DNA from: Ailurus styani
Lineage: Eukaryota; Chordata; Mammalia; Carnivora; Ailuridae
Assembly (NCBI GenBank): GCA_002007465.1
Contig: LNAC01000682.1
Location: 647,806 to 711,805, forward strand
Length of the DNA: 64,000 nt
Direction of reading: 5' to 3'
This document shows, in pieces, positions 43,671 through 55,241 of this stretch (position 1 is its first letter; each line of letters opens with the position of its first letter). The notes beneath the pieces were generated by a model. It was not told where the DNA came from, did not search any database, and saw only the letters and a program-made list of their open reading frames with translations. The translations under genes were made by a program, and so were the position numbers.

Positions 43671-44038
43671 TTAAAAAGATTTATTTATTTTTATTTATTC
43701 TTAAAGATTTTTTATTTATTTGTTTGACAGAGAGAGAGAGAGATCACAAGTAGGCAGAGAGGCAGGCAGAGAGAGGAGGAAGCAGGCTCCCCACTGAGCA
43801 GGGAGCCCGATGAGGGGCTCGATCCCAGGACCCTAAGGCAGAGGCTTTAACCCACTGAACCACCCAGGTGCTCCAAGATTTATGTATTTTTAGAGGTGGG
43901 GGGGCATAGGAAGAGAATCTCAAGCAGATTCCCTGCTAAGCATAGAGTATGCAGGGCTCAATCTCACAACCTTGAGGTCACAACCTGAGCCCAAATCAAG
44001 AGTCATACACTTAACCAACTGAGCCACCTAGGAGTCCC
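43671..44038 (-). mobile_element. Older CAN SINE hosting a younger one
   Basis: Outer antisense SINE: tail complement at 43671-43693, resumed at 43875 ('AAGATTTATGTATTTTTAGA'), 'AGCAGATTCCCTGCTAAGCA', 'GTCACAACCTGAGCCCAAAT', 'CTGAGCCACCTAGGAGTCCC'. Flanking duplication TAAATCAGTAGATCTTT (43654-43670) and TAAATCAATAGACTTT (44039-44054). Confidence 0.9.
43694..43874 (-). mobile_element. Young CAN SINE nested in SINE 43671-44038
   Basis: Musteloid-type body ('ATCACAAGTAGGCAGAGAGG'), 'GATCCCAGGACCCTAAGGCA' (about 22 bases of the usual 'GGGATCATGACCTGAGCCG' block are deleted), and 'CCACCCAGGTGCTCC'. Flanked by AAGATTTATTTATTTTTA (43676-43693) and AAGATTTATGTATTTTTA (43875-43892), an 18-base duplication with one mismatch. 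Confidence 0.93.
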
Positions 44039-44395
44039 TAAATCAATAGACTTTGAGTAAAGCACACTATCCTCCATAATGTAGTTGGGCCTATCCAGTT
44101 ATTTGTAGACCTTACAAGTGAAGACTGAGTTTCCTTGAGAGAGAAGGCATTTCCCTTAAGACTGCACAATATAGAGATGTTGCCTGTTTCCAACCTTTGG
44201 ATTCAAGACTGCAACATTAACTCTTACCTGAATTTCCAGTCTGCCAGTGTATCCTACAAACTCTGGACTTGCTAGCCCCCATAATTGTGTGAGACAATTC
44301 CTTAAAATAAATCTCTCCTCTCTCCTTCTCTCCCACCCCACATATATATTCTATTGGTTCTGTTTCTCTGGAGAACCCTAACTAATACGACATTC

Positions 44396-45344
44396 TTCTA
44401 AAAAGAAGGTCTAGAACATCACAACCAACTGCTGTCACAAAAGGACTCTAGACCAATCAAGCTTGTCAGGGTTAAGTCTGCCAACCTGACTAGAGGGTCC
44501 TGGTGCTGACTCTAGCAACTAGAGGAAAATGGCAAGATTCAGCTTTCTGAGGGCCTCTGGTTTACCAATTTGTTCTGCTGAAATTCGTAGATCCGTTTGT
44601 AAGCACCCATAGAAATGGCTGCTTCAGTTGGATGGGGTGGCAAGATTTCAGGTACTCATTGGTAAAGTCATGTTTATCTGTAGGAATTGTGATCATGAGG
44701 ATAATTTGTAGTAGTTGTAAATGTTTGCATGAAAGTTGTCACAGAGCAGGGTTGGATCACATCCACTTTTGTTCGAGGGCTCAGGATCTTCTTTCTCTAC
44801 CAGCAACTCCATTAGCTTAGGGCACAAAGCCACACCAACAGAGCAGTTTCCTACATAGAGTGTTGGCTCCAGAAAGCATGCTAGTTCATCATTACCAAAG
44901 ATCCTTCACCTAAAGCAAATCTTGTTTCCTCAGTAAGTCCCTCAAACTCAAGGGAAAGGCTTTTACTTCAGTAAGAGTCATCCCGGGGACAACTTCTGGC
45001 CAACGTTCTTCAGGAAAGAGCTCTAGAGGTAGCTGCAGATTTTGAGTCCTCTCATCCTTTTGTCTTTTAGTCAATTCAGAAGCTGGAATTGAGGTTTTCA
45101 ATGGAATGCCAACCCCAAGAATGCATAGTATATTCTTTTAGAAAAGACAACTTAAGACCAGAGACCCAACTAGATGCTCCTGTCAATGTCTACCAAAGAT
45201 CTAAGGATTGCATTCTACAGATAATGGCTGGACACACAGGAGTGGACACACACAGGGCACATTTTACACTCAAGGAGCTGATGGTTTCATCAGAAAGTAT
45301 ATGCCCCAAATGCCCCCCACAGGGGAATGTGGATATATGTCAGA
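44396..45344. other. Unique non-coding sequence
   Basis: No gene recognised. Confidence 0.5.
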
Positions 45345-45430
45345 ATTCATTTATTAGTTCACAAACAGATATCAAGTGTCAATGATGTGTCCAACATGTC
45401 TCTGGGTGCTGGAATATGAGGCTCAGTTTC
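45345..45430 (-). mobile_element. L2 LINE 3' end, antisense
   Basis: 'ATTCATTTATTAGTTCACAA', 'CTCTGGGTGCTGGAATATGA' match the antisense L2 end ('ATTCATTCAACAAATATTTA ... CTAGGTGCTGGGATAC'). Confidence 0.5.
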
Positions 45431-46169
45431 CCAGAAATCATAGTGAATGGTCTGGTTCTATCACTTCTCTTAAGACTTTCTGGCTACAGGAGAGGTATAT
45501 GGGACTCTCAAGCTCAGCACTGGTACATGAGCCATACTTGCGGCCGTGGTGGGATAGAATATCTTTAATTGGCCATGTTCCAGGAAATCTGTATCATAGA
45601 CCATAAGTCAGATGTATGACCACCCTCCTTGATGTAAACTCCCCAACGTCCTCTCCTATAACCTGTCTGATGGGGAATTTGAAAAGATGAAATAACAAAG
45701 ACACAGGAGTACACAGACTACAACCAGGCAAAGAGGCCACCACAGGGCCTGAGAGTTTTCAAATTGGATTTTTACTATGAAATATAGTTTAATCAAGTAC
45801 TAGTTTAAACAGTCCAGAAAAAAAAAAGAGGGCACTCCCAAATGGGGGTAATTGATAAGAATGTAAGAAAGGGTTCTTTTTGAGGGTATGGAGAGAGTGG
45901 GAAGCCAAGGGGGCAGGTCAAGTACTTGTGTCTAGAAAATGTGGAGTCCTGAGGTGGCAAAGGGAGGGAGCGATGATCTGCACAAGAGCCTTAGCCTTTG
46001 GAGGAGGACCCCAGCCCTCCCACTCATGCCCCCACAACTGCCAGTGCCTCCCATAGCTGAACAGAAGACAGGGACGCCAGGGATCCCTGCTATAACATTA
46101 GGATCTGCCTGCTGAGAAGAGCAAATAGAGACTGTCCAGCACAATGGCTGATGAAGAACATCACCATGA
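45431..46169. other. Unique non-coding sequence
   Basis: Nothing recognised; contains one NotI-like GCGGCCG site at 45541-45547, a rare CpG-rich octamer context. Confidence 0.5.
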
Positions 46170-46320
46170 AAGAAGGGGACATCACTGAGCTCTTCCAGTG
46201 CACCAGGCCTTGTGCTAGGCACTGGGAAATGCATTCCCTCATTTTACGCTCAGACAAAATAGTTGAGTCACGTGAGCTTCTCCTGGCTAAGAATCCGATC
46301 TCAAAACTCTTAGAGTGCCA
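46170..46320 (-). mobile_element. MIR SINE, antisense
   Basis: 'CCAGGCCTTGTGCTAGGCAC', 'GGGAAATGCATTCCCTCATT' and 'AAGAATCCGATCTCAAAACT' follow the MIR antisense order. Confidence 0.7.
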
Positions 46321-46479
46321 GAAACCAAAAGGTGTTGTGTCCAAGGAAGGAGGGGGAAGCAGGAATAAATATTCTTGTCAAGCTATTTGGAAAGAAAAGG
46401 AGCTTCAGAACAGAATCTGAGGGTAAGAGGAAGGCACTATTAACCAAATAGGTCTCCGCAAATCCCAGGCATAACTTCT

Positions 46480-46575
46480 GGCCCAAGTTCTGGATTCAGG
46501 GCTCCAGTCCTGCCACTAACAAATCAGACAACCTTCTGTAAATTATCTCCCTAACACTCTGTGAGTTTTTGTACC
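46480..46575 (+). mobile_element. MIR SINE fragment
   Basis: 'TCTGGATTCAGGGCTCCAGT', 'CCTGCCACTAACAAATCAGA', 'CAACCTTCTGTAAATTATCT' match the MIR head and core. Confidence 0.65.
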
Positions 46576-48259
46576 CCCAACTCCCTGCCCACCTAAAGGA
46601 ACACTCAGTTCCCAGCAGGTCAGTTCTGTTGATGCAGAGTGAATGGGAATGAATTTCTTTTCACTTCCCAGTTTGAAGTTCCTAAAATTATCACACTGTC
46701 ACAGAACAAAATTAGTCAAAGCCCAAGTGAGCCATTAAACTAACACCCCATGAACTTAACTCTTCTTACTTGATTCATAAGGCAGTTTATAAGTTTAAAC
46801 ACCGTTCTTACTGAGGAAAAACGAAAAGATGGTTTGTCTGGAACTTTCTAGATTGCTTCCTGGGGTCACCTGACTGACTCACATACTCTGATGTTTTTAA
46901 CACATTGCCCCATTCACTGACCCTATTGTCAACTGAGTAATTTGTGGTGGAATTGAAGGTGACTTTTTGAAGCTGGAATTCCTATGCCTACGTGGTATGA
47001 GAATGTGGTTAACCAGTTAGAACTAGATTGCCCCTGCCACCAGGTCTTTGAAGCAGTAAAAAGCTAGAACTCAAATTAAGAGAGAGAGAGCACTCACCTG
47101 CTCCCAGAGGCCACCAGCCTTGGGAGTTTACAACTTGTGTTAAGTGATCAAAATCCTGTCCCTTGACCCACAGACTTGTTCTCATGCGGAGTGGGTGCTG
47201 CAAGTATGGGGCTCACTAGGTAACAGCTCGTGAGCTAGACAGGCAGTTGGGAGGCCAGAGCTCTGCTCCTGATCTGCTGTTTATCTAGTGTGTGTGATGG
47301 GGAAAGTCACTCCTGGTTTAAAAACCAACAAATGTTTCCCATTGTTCTTCAGTGGGACTCTAGTGCCCTATCTGGCTTAGCCCACCTTGCTTGGTTCCAC
47401 TTTCCACTGCCCTACTCTGTGCTGGGCACCTGACCTTGGCCCACAGAGCCCTCCCCTGCTCTGCTCTGTGCCAGGGTGCCCACCATGCAAACTACATATT
47501 CTAGGATTTCTGCCCTCCCTTCTCTGCTTTGAGTAATGTCTCTGGCGGTGGCTGCATTGTATTCATGGGTCCGCTCACATCCGGGCTCCGGCAATGCCAC
47601 CGCCTTTGTTCCCCTGGCCCCGGGGGGTAGCAGCTGCCCACTGTTGCCATCTCAGGGTGAGCCCACTGTCCTCCAGGTATCCTTTCAGCTTTTTCTCTTA
47701 CCTCTCTTCCCCTGCACCAACTTCCTGGCATGGGCTTTGTCTTCCGGTCTGCACCTTCGATAGAATGGTTTTCTTTTTGTTGCATAAATGGACCATGCTC
47801 TTTGTTCTTTATACCATTCTCTGTGAAGATCCAAAATGCCGTTAAACTTTTCACCAAGACATCCTCCCTTTCTGGTCCGTCCAGCCCAGAGCAGCCTTTG
47901 CTTCAGATTCCTGGAGAGGGGTTTCTTTACCAAGCAGGCCAGGCCCTGGAGCTTGAGCCGGAGGTTGTCGCCACTGCCTCAATTTTACTTTCCGGAATCC
48001 CGAAAAAGCCCAGAGATACCAGGGCTTGCACAAAAGGTCACTGCTCATTTTAATCAAACCACATTGCTCTGCATGGCTGGGCTGTGGCCTTCAGTCAAGA
48101 TTTCCTGCGTGGCAGATTTTTCTCTCCTCTTGGATAACAGTGATATTTGCTGCAAGCATCTAATAGAGCTTGAAATTACCCTGGCAAGTTGTTTACTCTT
48201 CTCCAGAGTGGCACTAGGCTCTGTGCAGTGTTTATCCAGCACTGTCAATGTTTTTATTA
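46576..48259. other. Mostly unique sequence
   Basis: A possible MIR fragment lies at 47240-47320. 47560-47640 is a small GC-rich, CpG-containing patch (ACATCCGGGCTCCGGCAATG). Overlapping open frames up to 142 codons (47836-48264 plus) are matched by open frames on the other strand; none has a domain I recognise. Confidence 0.45.
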
Positions 48260-48400
48260 AGTAAGCCCTTGCACATCCAAAGTGTGCCATAGGCTCTGTA
48301 AATATTTTATTAGCCTTTGTAATTAGTCCTTACATCTCACAGCCCTTCTGGGAAGTGGGTCACTGTGACAGTTCCTATTTTACCATGGGGGTGAAAAAGA
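48260..48400 (-). mobile_element. MIR SINE, antisense
   Basis: 'GTGTGCCATAGGCTCTGTAA', 'TAGTCCTTACATCTCACAGC', 'CTATTTTACCATGGGGGTGA' follow the antisense MIR order. Confidence 0.7.
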
Positions 48401-48929
48401 GCTACCCAGAGATGGGAAAGGGACCTTGAATCTGAGGCAGAGGGTACAGCAAATCCTCCCAATGAAGGGCAGGGACCTTGCTTGCTGCTTGATGGGGATC
48501 TGAAAGTCCAAAAAGGGAACAGTGAGAATAACCAGCAATCACCCCCAAAATGGTTGGCAATGCCTCTATAGGGCTATGCTCAGAACTGAAGGAGAAAAAT
48601 AGAGAAAGTGTTGGGGGCACACAGATGTGTCAACACATTGGTAGGCAATGGGTAACACCAGTTCCCTTTGCTCCAACCCCAACTCTGTCCCTGCTCAGTA
48701 CCACCCTAAGGGCCAGATGGGGAGGGACAAAAATGACTTCTGTCTGCAAGGGGTGTAGGAGTGTGTGGTTCCTAAATGAGACCTATGAAATCCTTTATTG
48801 GAGAGAATTTGTTTTCTTTGAGGTCAAGTAAGTGTTGATTTTTAAACATGCTTTCCAGGGCAGAAAGGAAATTCATGTAGAGTCAGTAGATGAATGTGTT
48901 GGTTATGATATTTAAATGTTCCTTGGTAT
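48401..48929. other. Unique non-coding sequence
   Basis: Nothing recognised. Confidence 0.5.
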
Positions 48930-49219
48930 ATCAAATAAGGAAAGAGATGTAATCAAATCCTTGATTTTGTCAAGTCCTCCTTATATTTCTAGGAGTTTTT
49001 GTTCTACATATTTTGCTCTTACATTTTTCATTGCACAAAGGTCCATGGCTGTTTTCGTCTTCCTCAAGGATTGTATCTTTAATGAAAAACAATATAATTC
49101 TTTTCTCCATTTAATGGTTCAGGTCTTGAATTATCTTTACATTGAAGTATCACCTTTCTTGTTTTTTAATATTTCACATTTTTCTAGTATAACTTTGAGT
49201 ATTAAAATCAACATTTTCA

Positions 49220-49367
49220 GGTGCCTGGGTGGCTCAGTGGGTTAAAGCTTCTGCCTTCAGCTCAGGTCATGATCTCAGGGTCCTGGGATAGAGGCCCTCA
49301 TCGGGCTCCCTGCTCAGTGGGGAGCCTGCTTCCTCCTCTCTCTCTGCCTGCCTCTCTGCCTACTTGT

Positions 49368-49415
<48 letters not shown>

Positions 49416-49454
49416 AAATAAATAAAATATTTTAAAAAATAAAAAAATTAAAAA
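49220..49454 (+). mobile_element. CAN SINE with CT expansion
   Basis: Head 'GGTGCCTGGGTGGCTCAGTG', 'CAGCTCAGGTCATGATCTCA', 'TGCCTCTCTGCCTACTTGTG', a (CT)n expansion at 49370-49411, then AAATAAATAAAATATTTT. Target duplication: AAAATCAACATTTTC (49204-49218) and AAAATCAGCATTTTC (49455-49469), one mismatch. Confidence 0.95.
49370..49411 (+). repeat. (CT)n microsatellite in SINE
   Basis: About 21 CT units, expanded from the SINE body. Confidence 0.95.
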
Positions 49455-50110
49455 AAAATCAGCATTTTCTCATTAGTACTTATTTTTAGAGATGTCTCTT
49501 AGAATCTGCATGTAGATGAAAATTTCATTTTGTTTTTTTAACTTGAGGGTTTATTTTTTTAAAGGGAGAATTCAGACCATTTATGATTATTGGCTTATGA
49601 AAGATATTTATTTTTAGTTTTATTTTTTTAATGTTTTTTAACTCATTAATTGTTGGTCCTGATTTATCTACTTTTTTCCTTGCATATGGCCTGGCTGAAT
49701 TTTGGGGGTTTTTTCCTGTTCTATCTCCCTTGCCCCCATTCTCCTACAGCTATTACTATGCTCTATTCTGATGATGGGTACATATTATCATATTTAATCC
49801 TTTATGTTCCAGTGCTACATGAAATTAAATAATGGCCACTCTGTCCCCACAAGACATTTTACCAGCTCAGTTCCCATGGTGAAGGAAACTTTAGAATATT
49901 TCTTTACTTGTTAATCCCTTCCTCCTTCAACTTTGAATTTTGCTGTAATTATAAATTCCATACCATCAGCTTTCCCCTTCAAGTATTTACCTTCAGTTTC
50001 AAAAATCCCACATTTACAGTTTGCATTTTCCTTGTTACATTATCATGTTCTGTATAGATACATTTTTAAAAATTGATTATTTGATTCATTTTCATTTCTT
50101 TTGGCCTTTA

Positions 50111-50899
50111 TTTAAAAGATTTTAATCATTGTTGTCCTCACTTCAGTTTGGAAGAAAGGAAAGCCTGAGACCAAGGCAAACTGGGGATTTGATCCAGGGG
50201 TTGGGATAAGTGACAGGAGGTGAAGCAGGGAAGTTGGGAGAGCAGTTCAAAGATGCACTATTGCTTGGCCATGACCTCAGGTGACCAACTGTTCTATCAG
50301 GGGGACAGCCTGGATGGCTGTAGGAATATGTTTCTGCACTGCCCATCCATGGGAAGAAAGAGGGGAGGATGCCTCCATCAGCTCGGGATCCACCCCCCAC
50401 CACCAGTTGGTCAAAGATGTGACTCATGGGGTGTTAATTCTATTCCATTTCCAGGTTGAACATCCATCAGAAGGGAGGTGGCTCCTGCCTTGTCCTTCAC
50501 AGAGAAGCCCAAGGGGGAAGTAAGAAGATACACATGGGTCTGAGGCCAACTACCTTCAGGCAGCACCTGCAGGAAGCTAGCCAGATCCTGCGTAGGACCT
50601 GGCACCACAGCCAAGATTCCAGTAACAGGTGAGGCTGGGACCATCTGAAGCATTGCATAGAGGGCTTGCAATGTAAGAAAGTGTAGTATGTGCAAATCAT
50701 TCCACAATCACATCATACCAAAAGATTTAGAAGGATAGGCCCCCACAATCCCAACCCTTCCTTAAGTCCACTCCCGATATCTTGAACTGCTTTCTCCCGA
50801 TATTAGCCTGCAGGTTTCTAAATACTTTCATATCCCTAATTTCTCATTCACCAGTTTTTAGAACTTATCTATTAATATCCTGTTAAAATGAGTCAAAAT
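50111..50899. other. Unique non-coding sequence
   Basis: No gene or repeat recognised. Confidence 0.5.
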
Positions 50900-52080
50900 T
50901 TCATTGCAATGCCCCCAACACCCACTTCACAGCTCTCATCCTTCCAAAAACATTTCCAGAATTATTTTTTGTATTGTTGGGTAACAGTCAATATTTACAT
51001 ACTGTGGCTATAAAAATAATGCTCATTGCGGTGGCAAGAGAAGGTTATATTTTTTCCTGCAAAATTTCTTTTCATTTTTCTGAAATTAAAGTTTGCCTGG
51101 TTTTTATGGACCTGTATCTACCCAAACACGGCATCTGATCTACCGTATGGCAAACAGTGTTTTCTTTCATAATGCTCCTCTATATCAGATAAGCTTTGTG
51201 TAAACAGTTCCCTTAGTTCTCTTTGTTTGGCTCTCTCTTTTGGAGCCCGTGTTCTCTAATCCAGCTCCCATGACCTTTTACAAATTCCTCAGCCAGAGAT
51301 TCTTCTGGACTGGAGCACTTTTCTTAGACCCCATGCTATGCCTTCTTCTTTGGTTTACTCCTTTAATTTGCTGGTGCTCATCCATCAGTTGTTTCCTAGG
51401 AAAGGGTGATTTGCAGGGTGTTTTTCAGTCCATGTCTTTATTTTCTCCTTCACACCTGAATAAGACTTTGGCTGGCAATAGACTCCTAGGCAATGTGTTA
51501 CTTCCTCTCTGATTTGTGAAGGTGATTCTCCTGTGTCTTGAACCCAGTGTTGCTCTTCAGAAGACCCATGCCAGTCTGACTTTTAATCTCTCTGGCTTCG
51601 TTTCCCTCTGGACGAGTTTGGGAGCTCTGAAATTTCATGTTTTGCTTTTGGTAGGCTCTTTTCTCACTTTTGTTTCATGTAGTCTTTAAAAAGGAAATCC
51701 GGGTCTTTACATGTTTGGGAAATTTCATTGAAGTATTCTTTTGACATTTTAGCTTCAACCATTTTCTCTCTTTCTGGAACTCATCATTTTGGTGCTGAAT
51801 GTCTTAAACTGATCCTTTAGGTCTCTTGTCTTTTTTTTCTGTTTTTCTTATCATCTCTTTTCACAATGTTCTATTCTCGTTTTGTAGCCATAACATTTTA
51901 TTTTATCTATAATCCAGTTTTTCATAATAGGCACTTAAAAGGCACTCTATAGATACTGGTTAAATAAATGCGCCTCTGGGGGTAATATAAGTATTTGAAT
52001 TATTTTGGAGTTTTTGCCCATTCCTGGGACTATCTTTGATCTCCAGATTCCTGTTTATTTGTTGCTTTCATTTGGTATCT
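50900..52080 (-). mobile_element. Probable antisense ancient L1M sequence
   Basis: T-rich antisense prose such as 'GGCTGGCAATAGACTCCTAG', 'CCCATGCCAGTCTGACTTTT', 'GGGAGCTCTGAAATTTCATG', 'TCTCTTTCTGGAACTCATCA' resembles the complement of a common old L1 region. Highly diverged, no frame. Confidence 0.45.
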
Positions 52081-52084
52081 TTCT

Positions 52085-52520
52085 TCAAGTTGAGTCAGTT
52101 AAAATTGGGCTTGGCTGAAAGCAACGGAAAGCCACCTTTGGTGATTTATTTAAATAGGGGTTTTCTCTCACAAGACAGTCAAAAGGCTTGCATCTTCTCT
52201 ATGAGATGATCAAGCATACAGGCTCCTTCTAACTGCCTTCCCTACCCCACTAGGCTGCAAGATGACTGCTTCATCCCTGGGCATCATATCCACATTCCAG
52301 ATAGAGATAGAACAGAGGAAAGATTAAAAGGCAAAATGTGGATGTAGTTTAATATAGGTACTTTCGAAGACCTTTCCTAGAAGCCCCATGCAGGGAAATG
52401 TGGTGTTATATCTCATTTACTAAGCATGTGCCACATGACTAACTCTAACTAAAGGAAGTCTGGGGAGGGGAGTGTAGGCACATTGCTACCCAAACAGAAC
52501 CTTCTTATCAAAGAAGGGAG
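52085..52520 (-). mobile_element. Ancient mammalian repeat, antisense, family unassigned
   Basis: 'TGGCTGAAAGCAACGGAAAG', 'TACAGGCTCCTTCTAACTGC', 'CAAGATGACTGCTTCATCCC', 'CATATCCACATTCCAGATAG', 'AGACCTTTCCTAGAAGCCCC' and 'GGGAGAATGGATGG' follow an old repeat I recognise by order but cannot name. Confidence 0.5.
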
Positions 52521-52713
52521 AATGGATGGTAGCAAATGGCAAGGTCTAATGATCATTTTCTGACTTTATATTTAGAAGTAAAACATTAGAAGTCTGATTA
52601 TCCATGTGCAGGATTGTTAACTAGAGAGTTACCCTGTAGGTCAGATAGATAACCTGACAATTCTGAGTCTGCCAAACATTTGCAGTTTGCTAGTGTCCTC
52701 AAGAATGGATTTT

Positions 52714-52918
52714 TTAAAAAGATTTATTTATTTATTTGAAAGATAGAGCACTCTAGAGCATAGAGGGGAGGGGCAGAGGGAGGGGGGAGAGAGAATCTCA
52801 AGCAGACTCTGTGCTGAAAGTGGAGCCAGACTTGGGGATCAATCTCACAATGCTGAGATCATAACATGAGCTAAAATCAAGAGTCAGATGCTTAACTGAC
52901 TAAGCCACCCAGGTGCCC
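52714..52918 (-). mobile_element. CAN SINE (older type)
   Basis: 'TTAAAAAGATTTATTTATTT', 'GAATCTCAAGCAGACTCTGT', 'GATCAATCTCACAATGCTGA', 'CTAAGCCACCCAGGTGCCC'. Target duplication AAGAATGGATTTT (52701-52713) and AAGAATGGCTTTA (52919-52931). Confidence 0.93.
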
Positions 52919-53149
52919 AAGAATGGCTTTATTCACAGAAAATATTACTTAGAGATTTGTTTTCATTTTTGTTAAGAATTAATATTCAGTTTATTAAAGT
53001 TACAATTTTTAGAATCTCATTCTTAAATTTTTGACTCGTAGTTACAAATGTTATTATTATATTTATAAGTCTTACAGGTCTTAAAAATCACCTGTAAGGA
53101 GTTTTTGAATGATGTTTGGTCCCATTTATAAACATCATTCATTAGATAC

Positions 53150-53400
53150 CTTCAAATATTTTTAAATGCATATGCAAATTAATACAATTTTCTTTTTAAA
53201 TTTAAATTAAATAAACTTAAAATAATTTAAATAAATTAAATTAGTCTTTAAATTTTCTTTTTAAATCTTTATTTTCCTGAATTAATGAACAATGCTTTCC
53301 TTAACACATAATTTTTGTTTTTAAAATATTAAATTTATTATCATGTTGAATCTAAAATTACCTTAAATGTTTCAATTCAATTTTTAAAAAATCACATATT
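53150..53400. repeat. AT-rich low-complexity sequence
   Basis: Dominated by TTTAAAT and AATTAAAT units; may be decayed L1. Confidence 0.7.
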
Positions 53401-53826
53401 TAAAACATCTTTCTTTCTTTCTTTCTTTCTCTCTTTCTTTATTTTAATTTCCATGTAGTTAACATACTATACTATTAAAATTATATTTTCAGGTGTACAA
53501 TATAGTGATTCAGCAATTCTATACATTACTCAGTGTTCATCTTGATAAGTGTACTTTTTAATCCTCATCACCTTTATTACGTCCCCCACACCTCCCCCCT
53601 TTGGTAACCGTCAATTTGCTTTCTATAGTTAAGAGTCTGTTTTTTTCATTTGTCTCTTTTTTCCCCTTTGTTCCTTTGTTTGTTTTCTTAAATCCCACTT
53701 AAAATCGTATGGTATTTGTCTTTCTCTGACTGGCTTATTTCACTTAGCATTATACACTCTAGATTGGTCCATGTTGTTACAAATGGCAAATTTTCATTCT
53801 TTTTTATGGATAAATAATATTCCAGT

Positions 53827-53861
<35 letters not shown>

Positions 53862-54580
53862 CACGTGCGTGTGTGATTCTCACATCTTCTTTATCCAATC
53901 ATTTATCAGTTGACACTTGGGCTGCCTCTCTGGTTTGGCTATTGTAAATAATGCTACAATAAACTTGGGGGTGCATGTATCCTTTTGAATTAGTGTTTTC
54001 ATATTCTCTGGGTAAATACCCAGTAGTGTCACTACTGGATCATGTAATAGGTCCATTTTTAGTTTTTTGAAGAATCTTCATACTATCCTCCACAGTGATT
54101 CACCAGTTTTCATTTCCACCAAAAGTGCACAAGTGCTTCTTTTTGTCCACAACCACTCTAATACTTGTGGTTTTGATTTCAGCCATTCTGACAAGTTTGA
54201 GGTGATACCTCACTGAGGTTTTGATTTGCATTTCCCTGATGATCAGTGATGTTGAACATCTTTTCGTGTTTCTGTTGGCCATCTGGATGTCTTTTTCGGA
54301 GAAATGTCTGTTCATTTTTTAATTGGATTATTTGTGGGTTTTTGGTGTTGAGTTGTATAAGTTCTTTATATATTTTGGATACTAACCCTTTATCAGATAT
54401 GCCATTTGCAAATATCTTCTCTCATTCAGTAGGTTGTATTTTAGTTTTGTTGGTTGTTTTCCTTGCTGTGCAGAGCTTTTTATTTTGATGTAGTCCCAAT
54501 AGTTCATCTTTGCCTTTGTTTCCTTTGCTTTAGGAGACATACCTAGAAAACTGTGGATACAGCTGACATCAGGGACATTG
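53401..54580 (-). mobile_element. Antisense L1M: 3' UTR and 3' part of ORF2
   Basis: CTTT-rich tail complement (53409-53440), 'TAGTTAACATACTATACTAT', 'GGTGTACAATATAGTGATTC', 'GGCTTATTTCACTTAGCATT', 'CCACAGTGATTCACCAGTTT', 'TTGATTTGCATTTCCCTGAT', 'GATGTTGAACATCTTTTCGT', 'TGCTGTGCAGAGCTTTTTAT' are the complement of L1 3' UTR and ORF2 in order. Minus-strand frames (54100-54315, 54382-54585) are broken remnants. A TG repeat has expanded within it at 53827-53877. Confidence 0.9.
53827..53877 (+). repeat. (TG)n microsatellite
   Basis: About 50 bases of TG with GCACGTGC interruption near 53861. Confidence 0.95.
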
Positions 54581-54794
54581 CTCAACTCAGGAGAGTTGAT
54601 AGATGTGCTGGCGGGAAACTGGTAAGGACTCCCTAACTAAAGGTCTCTTACTTCAGGAACAACTTTCCACCATCCTGGCCCATGTCTAAAGTTCTGTTCC
54701 CTTGCTCCTCCTCTGCCCTCCCTTCTCCACATATGCAATATTATCTGTTCCTTCCACAGTGGACCTTGAAGAGCTATTAAGACCACATCTCAGT

Positions 54795-54986
54795 GGGGTG
54801 CCTGGGTGGTTCAGTGGGTTAAGCCTCTGCCTTCGGTTCAGTTCATGATCTCAGGGTCCTGGGATTGAGCCCCGCATTGGGGTCTCTGCTCAGCAGAGGG
54901 CCTGCTTCCCCTCTCTCTGCCTGCCTCTCTGCCTACTTGTGATCTCTCTCTGTGTCAAATAAATAAATAAAAATCTTTAAAAAAAT
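54795..54986 (+). mobile_element. Young musteloid-type CAN SINE
   Basis: Head 'GGGGTGCCTGGGTGGTTCAG', 'GGATTGAGCCCC' box B, 'TGCCTCTCTGCCTACTTGTG', tail AAATAAATAAATAAAAATC. Target duplication CACATCTCAGT at 54784-54794 and 54987-54997. Confidence 0.96.
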
Positions 54987-55241
54987 CACATCTCAGTTCA
55001 TTAGCAAACAAAAATAATTTTGTCTCTTCCTAGAGGACAGGGAGGGGGCTCTATCATCAAACTCTCCACTGAGGTGAAAAGAAATAGATTGCTCAGTGAC
55101 TTCTAGCATAGACTTCATTGAATTTTTGGAATATAGAACACATTCTTAATAAGAAGGGGGAAGAAAAGAAACATTAGAATTTCCTCATTAGAAATGTTAA
55201 ATATGCACGCCCTGCTGCAACTCCCTTACTTCTAACGTACT

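Larger units (their letters stand above)
43491..44395 (+). mobile_element. Ancient LTR-like element, split by nested SINEs
   Basis: 'GTGCCCAGTTGTGTGGTCAA', 'ACACCAGTGTAGATGTTGTT', then after the SINEs 'AATCAATAGACTTTGAGTAA', 'AGCACACTATCCTCCATAAT', 'CCCCCATAATTGTGTGAGAC', 'AATTCCTTAAAATAAATCTC', 'TATTGGTTCTGTTTCTCTGG', 'AGAACCCTAACTAATACGAC'. It follows a common mammalian repeat ending in 'GAGAACCCTGACTAATACAG'. Family not asserted. Confidence 0.65.
48930..50110 (-). mobile_element. Degraded antisense L1M sequence, split by a SINE
   Basis: T-rich sequence with phrases typical of the complement of old L1 ORF2 ('AATTCAGACCATTTATGATT', 'TTAACTCATTAATTGTTGG', 'CAGCTATTACTATGCTCTAT'). No reading frame survives. 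Confidence 0.4.

Noticed and set aside
47560..47640. GC-rich patch as a CpG island
   Set aside because: Far too short, with few CpG dinucleotides.
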